DNA from: Weissella cibaria KACC 11862 | Lineage (GTDB): Bacteria > Bacillota > Bacilli > Lactobacillales > Lactobacillaceae | NCBI RefSeq assembly: GCF_000193635.1 | Contig: NZ_AEKT01000019.1 | Coordinates: 1-64,000, forward strand | Length of the DNA: 64,000 nucleotides | Direction of reading: 5' to 3' | Part shown: positions 29,806 to 38,720 of the stretch, in pieces | Position numbering within the stretch: the first letter of the stretch is position 1 | Layout of the letters: every line of letters starts with the position of its first letter | Position numbers and translations under genes: made by a program | The notes under the pieces: generated by a model | Seen by the model: the letters and a program-made list of their open reading frames with translations, nothing else | Database searches by the model: none | Told to the model about the DNA's origin: nothing

Positions 29806-30648
29806 TTAGTACGGCATCTCAATAGCGTCGAGCACGGCCATATCGGCAGCAGTAATCTCAAAATCAACATCCGCATTTTGCGCCACATACTCAGGGTGGT
29901 TAGCCTTTGGTAGTGGCAACGTCCCTTTGGCCAACGCATACCGAATCGCCAACTGCGCGACAGAACGATCATAGTGTGCCGCAATTTCCTGCAGTTCAGG
30001 CATGCGGAGCAAACGACCCGTTCCAATTGGGCTGTACGCTTGTACTAGCAACCCATTGGCTTCCGTAAACGGTTGGTTCACGTCTTGCGTCATGCCAATG
30101 TGGTAAATAATTTGGTTAACAACTGGCTTAATTTCGGCCGCATCCAGAATGTTCTTCAAGTCCTCGTTATTAAAGTTGGACACCCCAATACTCTTGACCT
30201 TGCCAGCCTTAACTGCGTCTTCCATCGCACGCCAAACCGCCAAGTTTTCCTCGTAGTAATTATTGCCGGCTACTGGGCGCACGTTTGGCACAGCCATTTG
30301 ATTCCATGGTCGTGGGGCGTGGATCAACAGCAAATCAATATAATCAGTTCCCAACGCTGCTAACGACTCATCAATTGAGCGGGCCGCATCTTGATAGTTC
30401 TTAATGCTGGCATCAATTTTCGTTGAAATCGTCAATGTTGCGCGATCAATGCCTGATTCAGCAATTGCTGCGCCAACCGCATCCTCATTTTGATACATTT
30501 GGGCGGTATCAACGTAAAGATACCCGGCCTTTAGGGCAGCAGCCACTGAATCGTGGGCTTGTTGCTTGGTTTGTTGCCACGTTCCTAAGCCGACCTTAGG
30601 AATCTGAATCCCATTATTTAACGTGTATGTTTCATGCAAAAATGACAT
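29806..30648 (-). CDS. Aldo/keto reductase
   Basis: NADPH-dependent carbonyl reductase. The catalytic tetrad is visible: Asp and Tyr in YVDTAQMYQNE, Lys in TISTKI, His in LLIHAPRPW. The start MSFLHETYTLNNG at 30648 is preferred because it follows GAGGTGTAAGGAA and matches the usual N-terminus (NNGIQIPKVGLGTWQ); eight extra upstream codons are open. About 280 residues, normal. Similar to 2,5-diketo-gluconate reductase-type enzymes; the physiological substrate is unknown. Confidence 0.92.
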   Translation of the reverse strand: MSFLHETYTLNNGIQIPKVGLGTWQQTKQQAHDSVAAALKAGYLYVDTAQMYQNEDAVGAAIAESGIDRATLTISTKIDASIKNYQDAARSIDESLAALGTDYIDLLLIHAPRPWNQMAVPNVRPVAGNNYYEENLAVWRAMEDAVKAGKVKSIGVSNFNNEDLKNILDAAEIKPVVNQIIYHIGMTQDVNQPFTEANGLLVQAYSPIGTGRLLRMPELQEIAAHYDRSVAQLAIRYALAKGTLPLPKANHPEYVAQNADVDFEITAADMAVLDAIEMPY

Positions 30649-30738
30649 TTCCTTACACCTCGTTACCTTCATTATTCATTGACTGCTTTAACTACAAGCA
30701 TCATGATACGCCGTCAGGTAAAGGTGGGCTGAAAAAAG

Positions 30739-33231
30739 TCAGGCTTGCTGATATTTTGCCAAATACGCCTGCAAATAGTGACCGGTCACACTCTCAGGAC
30801 TGACTGCTAAATCAGTTGGCGTGCCACTGCCCACAATCTGGCCACCATGTGTGCCACCGCCAGGCCCCAAATCAACAATCCAATCTGAGTTAGCGATGAC
30901 CTCCAAGTCATGTTCAATCGTAATAATCGTCGCCCCGCGCTTTAACAGCAAGTCGAACACGTGCAACAAATTTTCAATATCGAGGGGATGCAACCCCACT
31001 GATGGCTCATCAAAAATAAACAGACTGGTTTCCTGCTTCTGATGAATCTGCGTGACCAGCTTCAAACGTTGGGCCTCGCCACCAGATAGTTCAGGCGTAC
31101 TTTCACCCAACGTCAAATAGTCCAAGCCCAATTCTGATAAGGCGGTCAACGTCTTCAAAATTTTCGGTTCATCTTGGAAAACTGTTAGGGCTTCCGTTAC
31201 GGATAAGGCCAACAAATCAGCAATCGTGTAGTCATGCCACTTAACATCAAGCACGTCTGATCGATAGCGGGTACCTAAACAAGTTGGGCACACTTCAGTC
31301 ACGTCAGGTAAATACTGCACGTCCATCGTGATTTGGCCGACTCCGCCACACGTTGGACAAGCCCCAGCCGCGTTATACGAAAAATCACTTGCCGTGAATT
31401 GCCGTTCCTTAGCCGCCGGTAAGGCCGCATACATTTTACGCAAGTTATCCAAAATATTTGTGTACGTCGCAACTGTTGAACGGGCATTCTTGCCGACTGG
31501 TACAGAATCAACCATCACAACTGTCTGCACGCCACTGTTATCTAAGGCCTGAGTACCATCTGGTAACGCGCGTCCCTCATTTTGAGCCACAATACCAGGG
31601 GCCAGCAAATCCAGGATTAACGTCGTCTTGCCGGCGCCACTCATCCCCGTCACACTGGTTAAACGATTCTTTGGGAAGCGGGCAGTAACGTCATGTAAAT
31701 TATTTTTCTGCGTGACGGCAATCTCGATGCTACCTTCATCAAATAGTGTCTCACTTGGTGCTAGTGTACGCGTCTGCGCTTGCGCCTGACCATTCAAATA
31801 TGGCGCCACCAAGGTCGCCGATTGTTTAGCAGCGGCCACATCGCCAGCGAAAATAACTTCACCGCCATGTTCACCAGATCCTGGTCCAATCTCGATGACA
31901 TAATCGCTCGCGCCGATCACTTCCATATCGTGATCAACCACCACCAGTGTATTGCCTTGTTCAAGCAGTGTCTTAAATATCCGAAGTAGACCAGTCACGT
32001 TTTCTGGGTGCAGCCCAACAGTCGGTTCATCAAGTACGTACAGAACGCCCGTCGTTTCATTGCGAATCGTCCGGCCTAATTGAATACGCTGCAATTCACC
32101 AGTTGATAAGGTGTTACCGGCCCGTGAAAGCGTCAGATAATATAAGCCCAGTTGTGTTGGGGCATCCAGTAATTCCAATAATTCATCGACCAACTTTTGC
32201 CCCATTTTTTGCATGTCGATCGGCAATGTGGTGGTTAACTCGCGGGCAAAAGTTACCAAATCTTCAATCGTATAATCCGACAATTCCGCAATATTTTTAT
32301 CGCGCAAGTGTTGGCTCAGCAACGCCGGATTAAACCGAGTTCCATGGCAAGTTGGGCAGGTTTGAAAGGTATAAAACTGATTCAACCGCTTAATCGTGCG
32401 CTCATTGGTACTGCTTTTCATACTATCTGCAATTGCATTATAGGCATTCTCAAAGACTGCGTGGTCCATGTGAAACACCTTACCACTCTTACTTGGAATG
32501 TTAATTTCATATTCCTGTCGATCACCGTGGAGGACCTGGTCTTGCTGCTCTTTGGGTAAATCTTTGTAGGGCACATCAATATTGATACCCGCTGCTTCCG
32601 CTACCAAGGGCATGAATGTACGGCCTGGTGTCCGCCAAGCGTTCACGGCGCCATCGCGAATCGTCAATTCCTCATTAATCAACAACGCTGGATTGATTTC
32701 TCGCACTTCCCCCGTTCCTTGGCAAGTTGGGCAGGCACCAGCTGAGTTAAACGCAAAATCTTCTGCCCCATATGGCATGAAATGCACGCCACAGACTGGA
32801 CAGTCCATTCCTGTCATATCAGCATCCATCGCTACCGCTAGGGTCGGACCAATGCGGTGACCATTCGGACAGACCATTGAACCGAGTCGTGAAAACATCA
32901 AGCGCAACACATTTAACGCCTCTGTCATGGTCCCGACTGTTGACCGAATATCCGGTACTTGCGGCCGTTGGCGTAACGCTAAGGCGGATGGCAAATGTCG
33001 GATTGACGTCACATCAGCCTGATTTGATTGACTAATACGGCGTCGTGTATACGTTGATAGTGCATTAAGATACCGGCGCATCCCCTCGCCGTATAACGTC
33101 CCCATCGCAAGTGAACTTTTACCAGAACCACTCCGCCCGGTAATCCCAGTCATTTTCCCCAATGGAATATCAACATCAATATTTTTTAGGTTATTTGTTT
33201 TCGCCCCACGTACTTCAATCGAAAATGCCAT
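30739..33231 (-). CDS. UvrA-like ABC ATPase (short UvrA paralogue)
   Basis: Two ABC halves: Walker A TGRSGSGKSS (about 33) and TGMSGAGKTT (about 530); signatures LSTGELQRIQL and LSGGEAQRLKL; Walker B with ETSLFIFDEPSVGLHP. Zinc-type cysteine pairs CPVCG, CPTCQGTG, CPTCHGTR, CPTCGGVG and CPTCLGTR are present. At about 830 residues it is some 110 shorter than housekeeping UvrA and lacks part of the UvrB-interaction region, as in class II UvrA proteins linked to drug tolerance. The ATG at 33231 follows GTGGGGGATG. Not the main uvrA, by length. Confidence 0.9.
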   Translation of the reverse strand: MAFSIEVRGAKTNNLKNIDVDIPLGKMTGITGRSGSGKSSLAMGTLYGEGMRRYLNALSTYTRRRISQSNQADVTSIRHLPSALALRQRPQVPDIRSTVGTMTEALNVLRLMFSRLGSMVCPNGHRIGPTLAVAMDADMTGMDCPVCGVHFMPYGAEDFAFNSAGACPTCQGTGEVREINPALLINEELTIRDGAVNAWRTPGRTFMPLVAEAAGINIDVPYKDLPKEQQDQVLHGDRQEYEINIPSKSGKVFHMDHAVFENAYNAIADSMKSSTNERTIKRLNQFYTFQTCPTCHGTRFNPALLSQHLRDKNIAELSDYTIEDLVTFARELTTTLPIDMQKMGQKLVDELLELLDAPTQLGLYYLTLSRAGNTLSTGELQRIQLGRTIRNETTGVLYVLDEPTVGLHPENVTGLLRIFKTLLEQGNTLVVVDHDMEVIGASDYVIEIGPGSGEHGGEVIFAGDVAAAKQSATLVAPYLNGQAQAQTRTLAPSETLFDEGSIEIAVTQKNNLHDVTARFPKNRLTSVTGMSGAGKTTLILDLLAPGIVAQNEGRALPDGTQALDNSGVQTVVMVDSVPVGKNARSTVATYTNILDNLRKMYAALPAAKERQFTASDFSYNAAGACPTCGGVGQITMDVQYLPDVTEVCPTCLGTRYRSDVLDVKWHDYTIADLLALSVTEALTVFQDEPKILKTLTALSELGLDYLTLGESTPELSGGEAQRLKLVTQIHQKQETSLFIFDEPSVGLHPLDIENLLHVFDLLLKRGATIITIEHDLEVIANSDWIVDLGPGGGTHGGQIVGSGTPTDLAVSPESVTGHYLQAYLAKYQQA

Positions 33232-33315
33232 GTTCATCCCCCACATGATTAATTACTTATTTTTTATATGCTCATTGTATCACGTGATCCAGAATCTACT
33301 GAGCCGAAACTATGC

Positions 33316-33352
33316 AAAAAGAGGCTGGGACAGAAGTCTCTGTCTCAGCCTC
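33316..33352 (-). terminator. Terminator of the GAGGCTGGGACAGA type
   Basis: Stem GAGGCTGAGACAGA/TCTGTCCCAGCCTC with a 4-base loop and TTTTTG on the minus strand. This sequence resembles hairpins found repeatedly as terminators in lactic acid bacteria and streptococci. Confidence 0.85.
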
Positions 33353-33385
33353 AAAAGCGTCTTTCGTCTCACGCTCTTTTCATGA

Positions 33386-34780
33386 TTAGTTTTTAGATAA
33401 GCGATTAGTTAAGAACACCGCTGGCATGATAATCAACAATGACAGGCCGGCCGTCCAGGCGAATCCTGTTTGGTAACCGGCGGCAATACTGGTGTGCGTC
33501 GTCATATAACCAGCGACAATTGTTGCAATCACAGCTGAACCAAATGCACCACCAATATTTTGGAACGTGCGCGACGCGACAGAAATCGCACCCGAATCGC
33601 GCTTATCGCCACCGACAAAGGCATCTGTCATCAAAGGTGATAAGATGCCACCCGCACCAATACCGCGTACAAATAAGATAACCGCAACCAACCAATAGGC
33701 CGTCTTACCATCAAAGTAAGCGAACGGTATCGTGCCGACCAGCGTAATTGCCAAACTTACAATCGTCACGTAACGGGCGCCGATGCGATCAATCAACTTA
33801 CCAACAATTGGTCGCGCAACAAGCATACCAACGCCCTGTGGAATCAATGAAAGACCAGCGACAATCACTGAATCACCACGTAAGTTTTGGAAGAACAATG
33901 GCAATAGCAACATCGCCCCGTTGGTTGCAACCCCACCAACCACCATGCCGACCATAGCGGCAGTAAAGTTCTTACGCGTGAAGAGACGAATTGGCAAGAT
34001 CGCATGCTCACCCTTGAAATGCGCATACACGCCGTAGACCACCATCAAAGCAACTCCGGCCAGCACATAAGCGACTGTGGTGGCATTCGTAAAGTCACCC
34101 TTTGTACTAGCTTGCACGATACCATAAATAATGGTTGATGAAATTGCAGCAAGCAACGTCACCCCGACAACATCAAAGCGAGCCTGACGATTCTTTGCTT
34201 CAAATGTTGGTAATTTCCAAGCAATCAAAATTGTTGCCAAAATGACAATTGGCACATTGATGTAGAAAATCCAGCGCCATGACGCATACTCCAAGACGAT
34301 ACCGCCGATAACTGGCCCCAAAATCGGTCCTAACACAATTGGCAACCCAACCACAGCCATCAACCGGCCCATCGCTGCACTACCAGCCAGGTCCACTAAC
34401 AGCGTCGTCAACAATGGCGTCAGCATACCAGCGGCTGCGCCTTGGAACAAACGGAACACAATTAAACTATCGATGTTCCAAGCCAAGGCAGAAGCCAACG
34501 AGAATACGCCAAACGCAATTTCGGCTGCTAAAAATACCCACTTGCCACTAAACCGGTTGACCAACCAACCGGCAAACGGTACCGCAACCGCTGTCGCTAG
34601 GACATACCCCGTAATCACCCACTGGATTGTTGAGAGACTGGCTCCAAAATCACGCGCCAAGTCATTCACCGCGATGTTCACCATCGTTGCATCAAGCATC
34701 GGCGCAAACGCACCGAGCACTAATACCCACGCCATGTTCACGACATGCTTTGGCAATGCTGTCGTTTTCTTCTCGTCCAT
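33386..34780 (-). CDS. MFS multidrug exporter, DHA2 (EmrB/QacA) family
   Basis: 464 residues and about 14 hydrophobic segments. The N-terminal signature LDATMVNIAVNDLARDFG and antiporter motif GPILGPVIGG in segment 5 identify a drug:H+ antiporter. It is divergent from a TetR gene, and a perfect palindrome covers the region just after its transcription start, so repression by that TetR protein is the obvious model. Promoter TTGCGT (34870-34875) and TATAAT (34847-34852), 17 bases apart. Confidence 0.93.
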   Translation of the reverse strand: MDEKKTTALPKHVVNMAWVLVLGAFAPMLDATMVNIAVNDLARDFGASLSTIQWVITGYVLATAVAVPFAGWLVNRFSGKWVFLAAEIAFGVFSLASALAWNIDSLIVFRLFQGAAAGMLTPLLTTLLVDLAGSAAMGRLMAVVGLPIVLGPILGPVIGGIVLEYASWRWIFYINVPIVILATILIAWKLPTFEAKNRQARFDVVGVTLLAAISSTIIYGIVQASTKGDFTNATTVAYVLAGVALMVVYGVYAHFKGEHAILPIRLFTRKNFTAAMVGMVVGGVATNGAMLLLPLFFQNLRGDSVIVAGLSLIPQGVGMLVARPIVGKLIDRIGARYVTIVSLAITLVGTIPFAYFDGKTAYWLVAVILFVRGIGAGGILSPLMTDAFVGGDKRDSGAISVASRTFQNIGGAFGSAVIATIVAGYMTTHTSIAAGYQTGFAWTAGLSLLIIMPAVFLTNRLSKN

Positions 34781-34815
34781 TTCATTTACCTTCTTTTACA
34801 CTTTGTTTCTTTTTA

Positions 34816-34832
34816 AGGTACACCGTGTACCT
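34816..34832. promoter_or_regulatory. TetR operator O1
   Basis: Perfect palindrome AGGTACAC-c-GTGTACCT, eight-base arms. It lies between the MFS transcription start (about 34840) and the MFS start codon. Confidence 0.8.
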
Positions 34833-34846
34833 ATCGGACAAAAAGT

Positions 34847-34875
34847 ATTATAAACGTGCGATTTTAAAAACGCAA
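34847..34875 (-). promoter_or_regulatory. Promoter of the DHA2 exporter gene
   Basis: Minus strand TTGCGT, 17-base spacer, perfect TATAAT; flanked by the two operators. Confidence 0.75.
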
Positions 34876-34882
34876 GCATTTT

Positions 34883-34899
34883 AGATACAACATGTATCT
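34883..34899. promoter_or_regulatory. TetR operator O2
   Basis: AGATACAACATGTATCT, same length and pattern as O1 (shared AGrTACA...TGTAyCT). It lies upstream of the exporter -35 and about where the tetR -35 would be (tetR -10 TAAAAT at 34918-34923), so it could give autoregulation. Confidence 0.75.
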
Positions 34900-34961
34900 T
34901 ATTGATTGATAGTCGTGTAAAATAAAGGCATACAAGCGCTTTGGAAGGATGGTAATTTGCT

Positions 34962-35561
34962 ATGGCAACACGTAAAACTGGGGATGACCTCACCAACGTT
35001 ATTTTTACTGTGACCCGCGACATTATGGCGGCTGAAGGTTATCAAGCCGTCACTTTCGCCCGGATTGCACGTGAATCTGGGACTTCTCGGACTGTGCTCT
35101 ACCGGCGCTGGTCTTCACCGTTCGCCCTAATGACCGAGGCAATTCAAGCCAAGGCGCACGAAGTCCAAGGGACTTTGGTTGACGCTGATTTTAATACCGG
35201 CTCACTACGGGGGGACTTAATTGCGATGTTAACACGCTACAAGCACTCGGCCGATATTATGGGGCGCACCTACAATCGCGCTATTTTGGGAGAAGTCAGC
35301 AAAGAAGACAATCAGGATGTCACCACTTTTCTGGCCCAACTGAAACAATCAAACCTCTTCATCATGGAGCGCATCTTATCAAAGGCGCAACTGAACGGCG
35401 AAATCAATAACACCACCACGGACTTGGTGAAGTTAATGCCATTTGAGCTACTTCGCTATCGCTTTTTAATTAGTGACGAGCCGATTACCGATGATTTTAT
35501 CGCTGAAGTCGTTGATGAAATCGTCTTGCCCGCAATTATGCAACAGCAACCACATGCCTAA
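34962..35561 (+). CDS. TetR family transcriptional regulator
   Basis: 199 residues. The N-terminal helix-turn-helix is clear: GYQAVTFARIARESGTSRTV followed by LYRRWSSPFAL. The C-terminal ligand domain is of the TetR_C_11-like kind. Divergent from the DHA2 exporter with two matching 17-bp operators between them. The inducer is probably an exporter substrate. Bidirectional terminator follows. Confidence 0.92.
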   Translation: MATRKTGDDLTNVIFTVTRDIMAAEGYQAVTFARIARESGTSRTVLYRRWSSPFALMTEAIQAKAHEVQGTLVDADFNTGSLRGDLIAMLTRYKHSADIMGRTYNRAILGEVSKEDNQDVTTFLAQLKQSNLFIMERILSKAQLNGEINNTTTDLVKLMPFELLRYRFLISDEPITDDFIAEVVDEIVLPAIMQQQPHA

Positions 35562-35563
35562 TT

Positions 35564-35606
35564 AAAAATCCCGTGTTAGCCAAAAACAAGCTAACACGGG
35601 ATTTTT
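35564..35606. terminator. Bidirectional terminator
   Basis: Perfect 17-bp stem AAAAATCCCGTGTTAGC/GCTAACACGGGATTTTT between tetR and the facing minus-strand gene. Confidence 0.9.
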
Positions 35607-35610
35607 GCCA

Positions 35611-37467
35611 TTACAACGGCTTTATCAATTCAATTCGATCCATAATGTGGCTCAAATATGACGCCACATGCTGGTCTTGGGCTACTTTGATCAGGTCAAC
35701 CAGTTCGTCAAAGCGGTCTTTCGTCAGTTCACCCAGTGCCCGAGCATTATCTAAGTAGGCAATTAATAATTGCAAAGCAAAGTACGCTTGACGCATTGTG
35801 TAGCGACCAAATAATTCACTTTCAATCAGCATTACGAAATTATCATCAGTCAGCGCCGTGATGGCTTGCTGCCACTGACCACCGGCGGTTTCCATCAAGT
35901 CGCCTAACATCGTTTCAGTCCAGCGTAACTGATCCGTTGCCAGTAGGTCACCGAGTTGCATTTGCAGCTTCTCGATAAAAATCGTGACTTGCGCATGATT
36001 CATTTCACGCAAATCAGCTGACGGCGTACTCATCAAAACCGGCAACTTTTTAAGTTCTGGTACCGGCGCCTGATCACGCACAATTTGTTGCAAACGCAAT
36101 TGATCAGCGAAAGCTACGTGTCCCTGCTCATCACCCTGCAGGACCGGACCTAATACATCATTCACCTGTTGCATCCAAACTTGTACGTGCCGTTGCGCCT
36201 CGCGCTCGGGTTCATACACAAATGACGTTGCAATGTTCTTAACCATCTGAGCCTTTGTTTGCCCATACAACGCATCTAACACAGCTAACTGCGGGTTGTG
36301 CGCCAATGTCGCTTGCCAGTGACTAAAATCATAGTCGGCTTGCCAATCTGGATCCAAACTCTTCAAAAAGAACGGCTCCATATATTGGTAAAACAAGCGT
36401 GCATCTTGATCCTTTAACTTCAGTTGCTGGAAGAAGCGCTCATTTTCCAAGTAATCCCACAAGCCGCCAAAACCACGGCCAACCGAGACAAACTTTTCTT
36501 GACCTGCCTTGCTGTCCCAGTATTCATCTGCAAAGACATCCAAGGCATCTTTATCATTCAAATTAATCCCAACCGCCATTGCAGCAGTCGCAACACGCTT
36601 ATCCGCCGAAAAGTACCCGGGATAGGTCGCTTCATGCTCGAACTGCCAAGCTAATTGTTGGACAGTACCGGCAAAGTCAGTTGCATCAACCGCCACAACC
36701 GGCGTCGACGCAATCAATGCTGTTAACGCATCTGGCAAGGCGTTTATCTGGTCAGGTGTTAACACAACGGTTGGCACAAAATAGTTAAATAAAATCCGCT
36801 TCAAGCCAACCGTCGTCCACTTGCCAACTGGTTCATGGGCAATTTTCTGCATCATACCAATAAACAATGGCAACAAGGTATCTGTCATATCGCGTTGGAC
36901 GTCGGCAGACAATGCTTGAAAAGTTGCATTGGTGGCTACGTTCGCCATCAACGGTGCGATGGCGCGATTAGGTCGTACCTCATCAGGATCATCTGTCGCC
37001 ACCATCTGGTTCGCCAACTCTTTTCGATAGGCCACTAATTCATCGCGAACCCAATCGTCAGTCACGGCTGCGGGTAAATCTGGTTGCACCATACCACTGT
37101 ACATTAAGGATTCGAGCAAATCTGCTGTCATGCCAATGATGGTTGCATCATCTAGTCCTTGGAATTGCTCGTGTGAACCGATGGTAAACGTCAGTCCAAG
37201 CAAGACATCATCAATGCCCCACGCAATCGTTGGCTTATTCGTCACCAAATAAATATCATCCAAAATGGCCGCACTCATCTTTTGCGCATCCGCCCACTCG
37301 GTCTGCTTGGCAAACGCCGCTGACAATTCCCGGAATTGTTGGCGATTACGCTTCAGCGTGCGCTGATTAACTGGCCCAACCGCATTACCGGCCGTGGACA
37401 ATCCTGCGCGCACCTCATCCACAAGTGATTCGTCAATAAAACCATCTTGATCTAGTTTGAGTTGCAT
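35611..37467 (-). CDS. Large hypothetical protein, 618 residues
   Basis: Not recognised. A soluble acidic protein, rich in Ala, Asp, Gln and Leu and apparently almost all alpha-helical, with no signal peptide, membrane segment or known motif. AAGGAGA precedes the ATG, and a TATAAT at 37510-37515 gives a likely own promoter, although it lies 75 bases behind the amidohydrolase gene and read-through is possible. No repeat structure is evident. Confidence 0.75.
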   Translation of the reverse strand: MQLKLDQDGFIDESLVDEVRAGLSTAGNAVGPVNQRTLKRNRQQFRELSAAFAKQTEWADAQKMSAAILDDIYLVTNKPTIAWGIDDVLLGLTFTIGSHEQFQGLDDATIIGMTADLLESLMYSGMVQPDLPAAVTDDWVRDELVAYRKELANQMVATDDPDEVRPNRAIAPLMANVATNATFQALSADVQRDMTDTLLPLFIGMMQKIAHEPVGKWTTVGLKRILFNYFVPTVVLTPDQINALPDALTALIASTPVVAVDATDFAGTVQQLAWQFEHEATYPGYFSADKRVATAAMAVGINLNDKDALDVFADEYWDSKAGQEKFVSVGRGFGGLWDYLENERFFQQLKLKDQDARLFYQYMEPFFLKSLDPDWQADYDFSHWQATLAHNPQLAVLDALYGQTKAQMVKNIATSFVYEPEREAQRHVQVWMQQVNDVLGPVLQGDEQGHVAFADQLRLQQIVRDQAPVPELKKLPVLMSTPSADLREMNHAQVTIFIEKLQMQLGDLLATDQLRWTETMLGDLMETAGGQWQQAITALTDDNFVMLIESELFGRYTMRQAYFALQLLIAYLDNARALGELTKDRFDELVDLIKVAQDQHVASYLSHIMDRIELIKPL

Positions 37468-37542
37468 GATGTTACTGATCTCCTTATGACTTGTTCTTTA
37501 TTGGTTTGAATTATACACCAGTGACCAATCAAACAGGCGAAA

Positions 37543-38709
37543 TCAGTTGACGGCTTGCCCCTTTCGATAAACTGTCTTTTGACCAGTTAACACAGTGATG
37601 TCGGTTAATGGATTAGCCGTTACGATAATAAAGTCAGCTTGCTTGCCAACGGTAATGCTGCCAACCTTGTCGGCAACCCGCAATAATTCAGCAGCATTTT
37701 GTGTGGCCGACAGTAACGCTTCAGCTGGCGTCTGACCGGCAGCAACCATATAAGCAAGTTCCTGCGTTGATCCATGACGAAAATCATTAAACGGAGTGCC
37801 CGCATCCGTTCCCATAACCAGTCGAACCCCCGCCGAAATTGCCCGCGCAATGCTCTGCTGATGACTCGCAATCACAGCCTTATTCTTCTGATACATCCAA
37901 GCTGGCACCGCTTCTGGATGTTGATCGATCGCGTGTGGGGCGCCAAATGTCGGCACCACTGCAATGTCAGCGGCTAACAATTGTTCAATCGCTTCGTCAT
38001 CAAGAAAAATCGCATGTTCGATTGAATCAACACCAGCTAAGATGGCGTTTTTGATACCTTGATTGCCCTGGGCATGGGCTGCAACTGGGACATTTCGATG
38101 ATGCGCTTCTGCTACGGCAGCAGCCATTTCTGCCACGCTTAGTTGCACCTGGTCTGGTTGCTCGCCATCACGACTGGTCACACCACCAGTGGCCATCACC
38201 TTAATTGCGGTTGCACCAGCTTTAAGTAACTGACGAGTCGCACGGCGCACCTCGTCCGGGCCATCCACTTCGCGGGCAATTCCCGCTGACCCATGGCCAC
38301 CAGTCATCGTCAACGCGGGACCACTGCCAACAATCAACGGGGCAGTAATCGTCCCTAGTTGTTCAAGTCGCGCTAACGACAAATCGATGTTGGCAAAGCT
38401 ACCAACATTTCGAATCGTGGTGACCCCATCTAGCAGTAGATCTCGTAGATTCTTTTGGGCAAAGACGGTTACTTCCGCCTCCGTCATGTTCGTCAGCGCA
38501 GGTGATTGGTCTGCAGCGACCAAATCCGTCACATGCGTGTGCGCATTGATTAAACCCGGTACCACGTACTGACCGGCCAAAGATACTGTTTCATCGGCCG
38601 GTGTGTCTGGTGTCACAAACACACCCTGTGTCGTATCCACCGTAAATGATTGGGCAACAAACTGCCCCGCTTGAAAAATAGCACCGTCTGTATATGTAAT
38701 AATTGCCAT
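37543..38709 (-). CDS. Metal-dependent amidohydrolase (imidazolonepropionase/prolidase-like)
   Basis: 388 residues of the amidohydrolase TIM-barrel fold: metal ligands HxH in LINAHTHVTD (about 57), a Lys in AIKVMATGGV (about 168), His in VAAHAQG and SIEHAIF, and Asp in MGTDAGTP (about 300). Such enzymes often cleave Xaa-Pro or Xaa-Arg dipeptides, or cyclic amides. It follows the peptide-binding protein gene by 11 bases, so a role in degrading an imported peptide is a reasonable inference. Substrate not determined by sequence. Confidence 0.88.
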   Translation of the reverse strand: MAIITYTDGAIFQAGQFVAQSFTVDTTQGVFVTPDTPADETVSLAGQYVVPGLINAHTHVTDLVAADQSPALTNMTEAEVTVFAQKNLRDLLLDGVTTIRNVGSFANIDLSLARLEQLGTITAPLIVGSGPALTMTGGHGSAGIAREVDGPDEVRRATRQLLKAGATAIKVMATGGVTSRDGEQPDQVQLSVAEMAAAVAEAHHRNVPVAAHAQGNQGIKNAILAGVDSIEHAIFLDDEAIEQLLAADIAVVPTFGAPHAIDQHPEAVPAWMYQKNKAVIASHQQSIARAISAGVRLVMGTDAGTPFNDFRHGSTQELAYMVAAGQTPAEALLSATQNAAELLRVADKVGSITVGKQADFIIVTANPLTDITVLTGQKTVYRKGQAVN

Positions 38710-38720
38710 TTGCTAATCTC

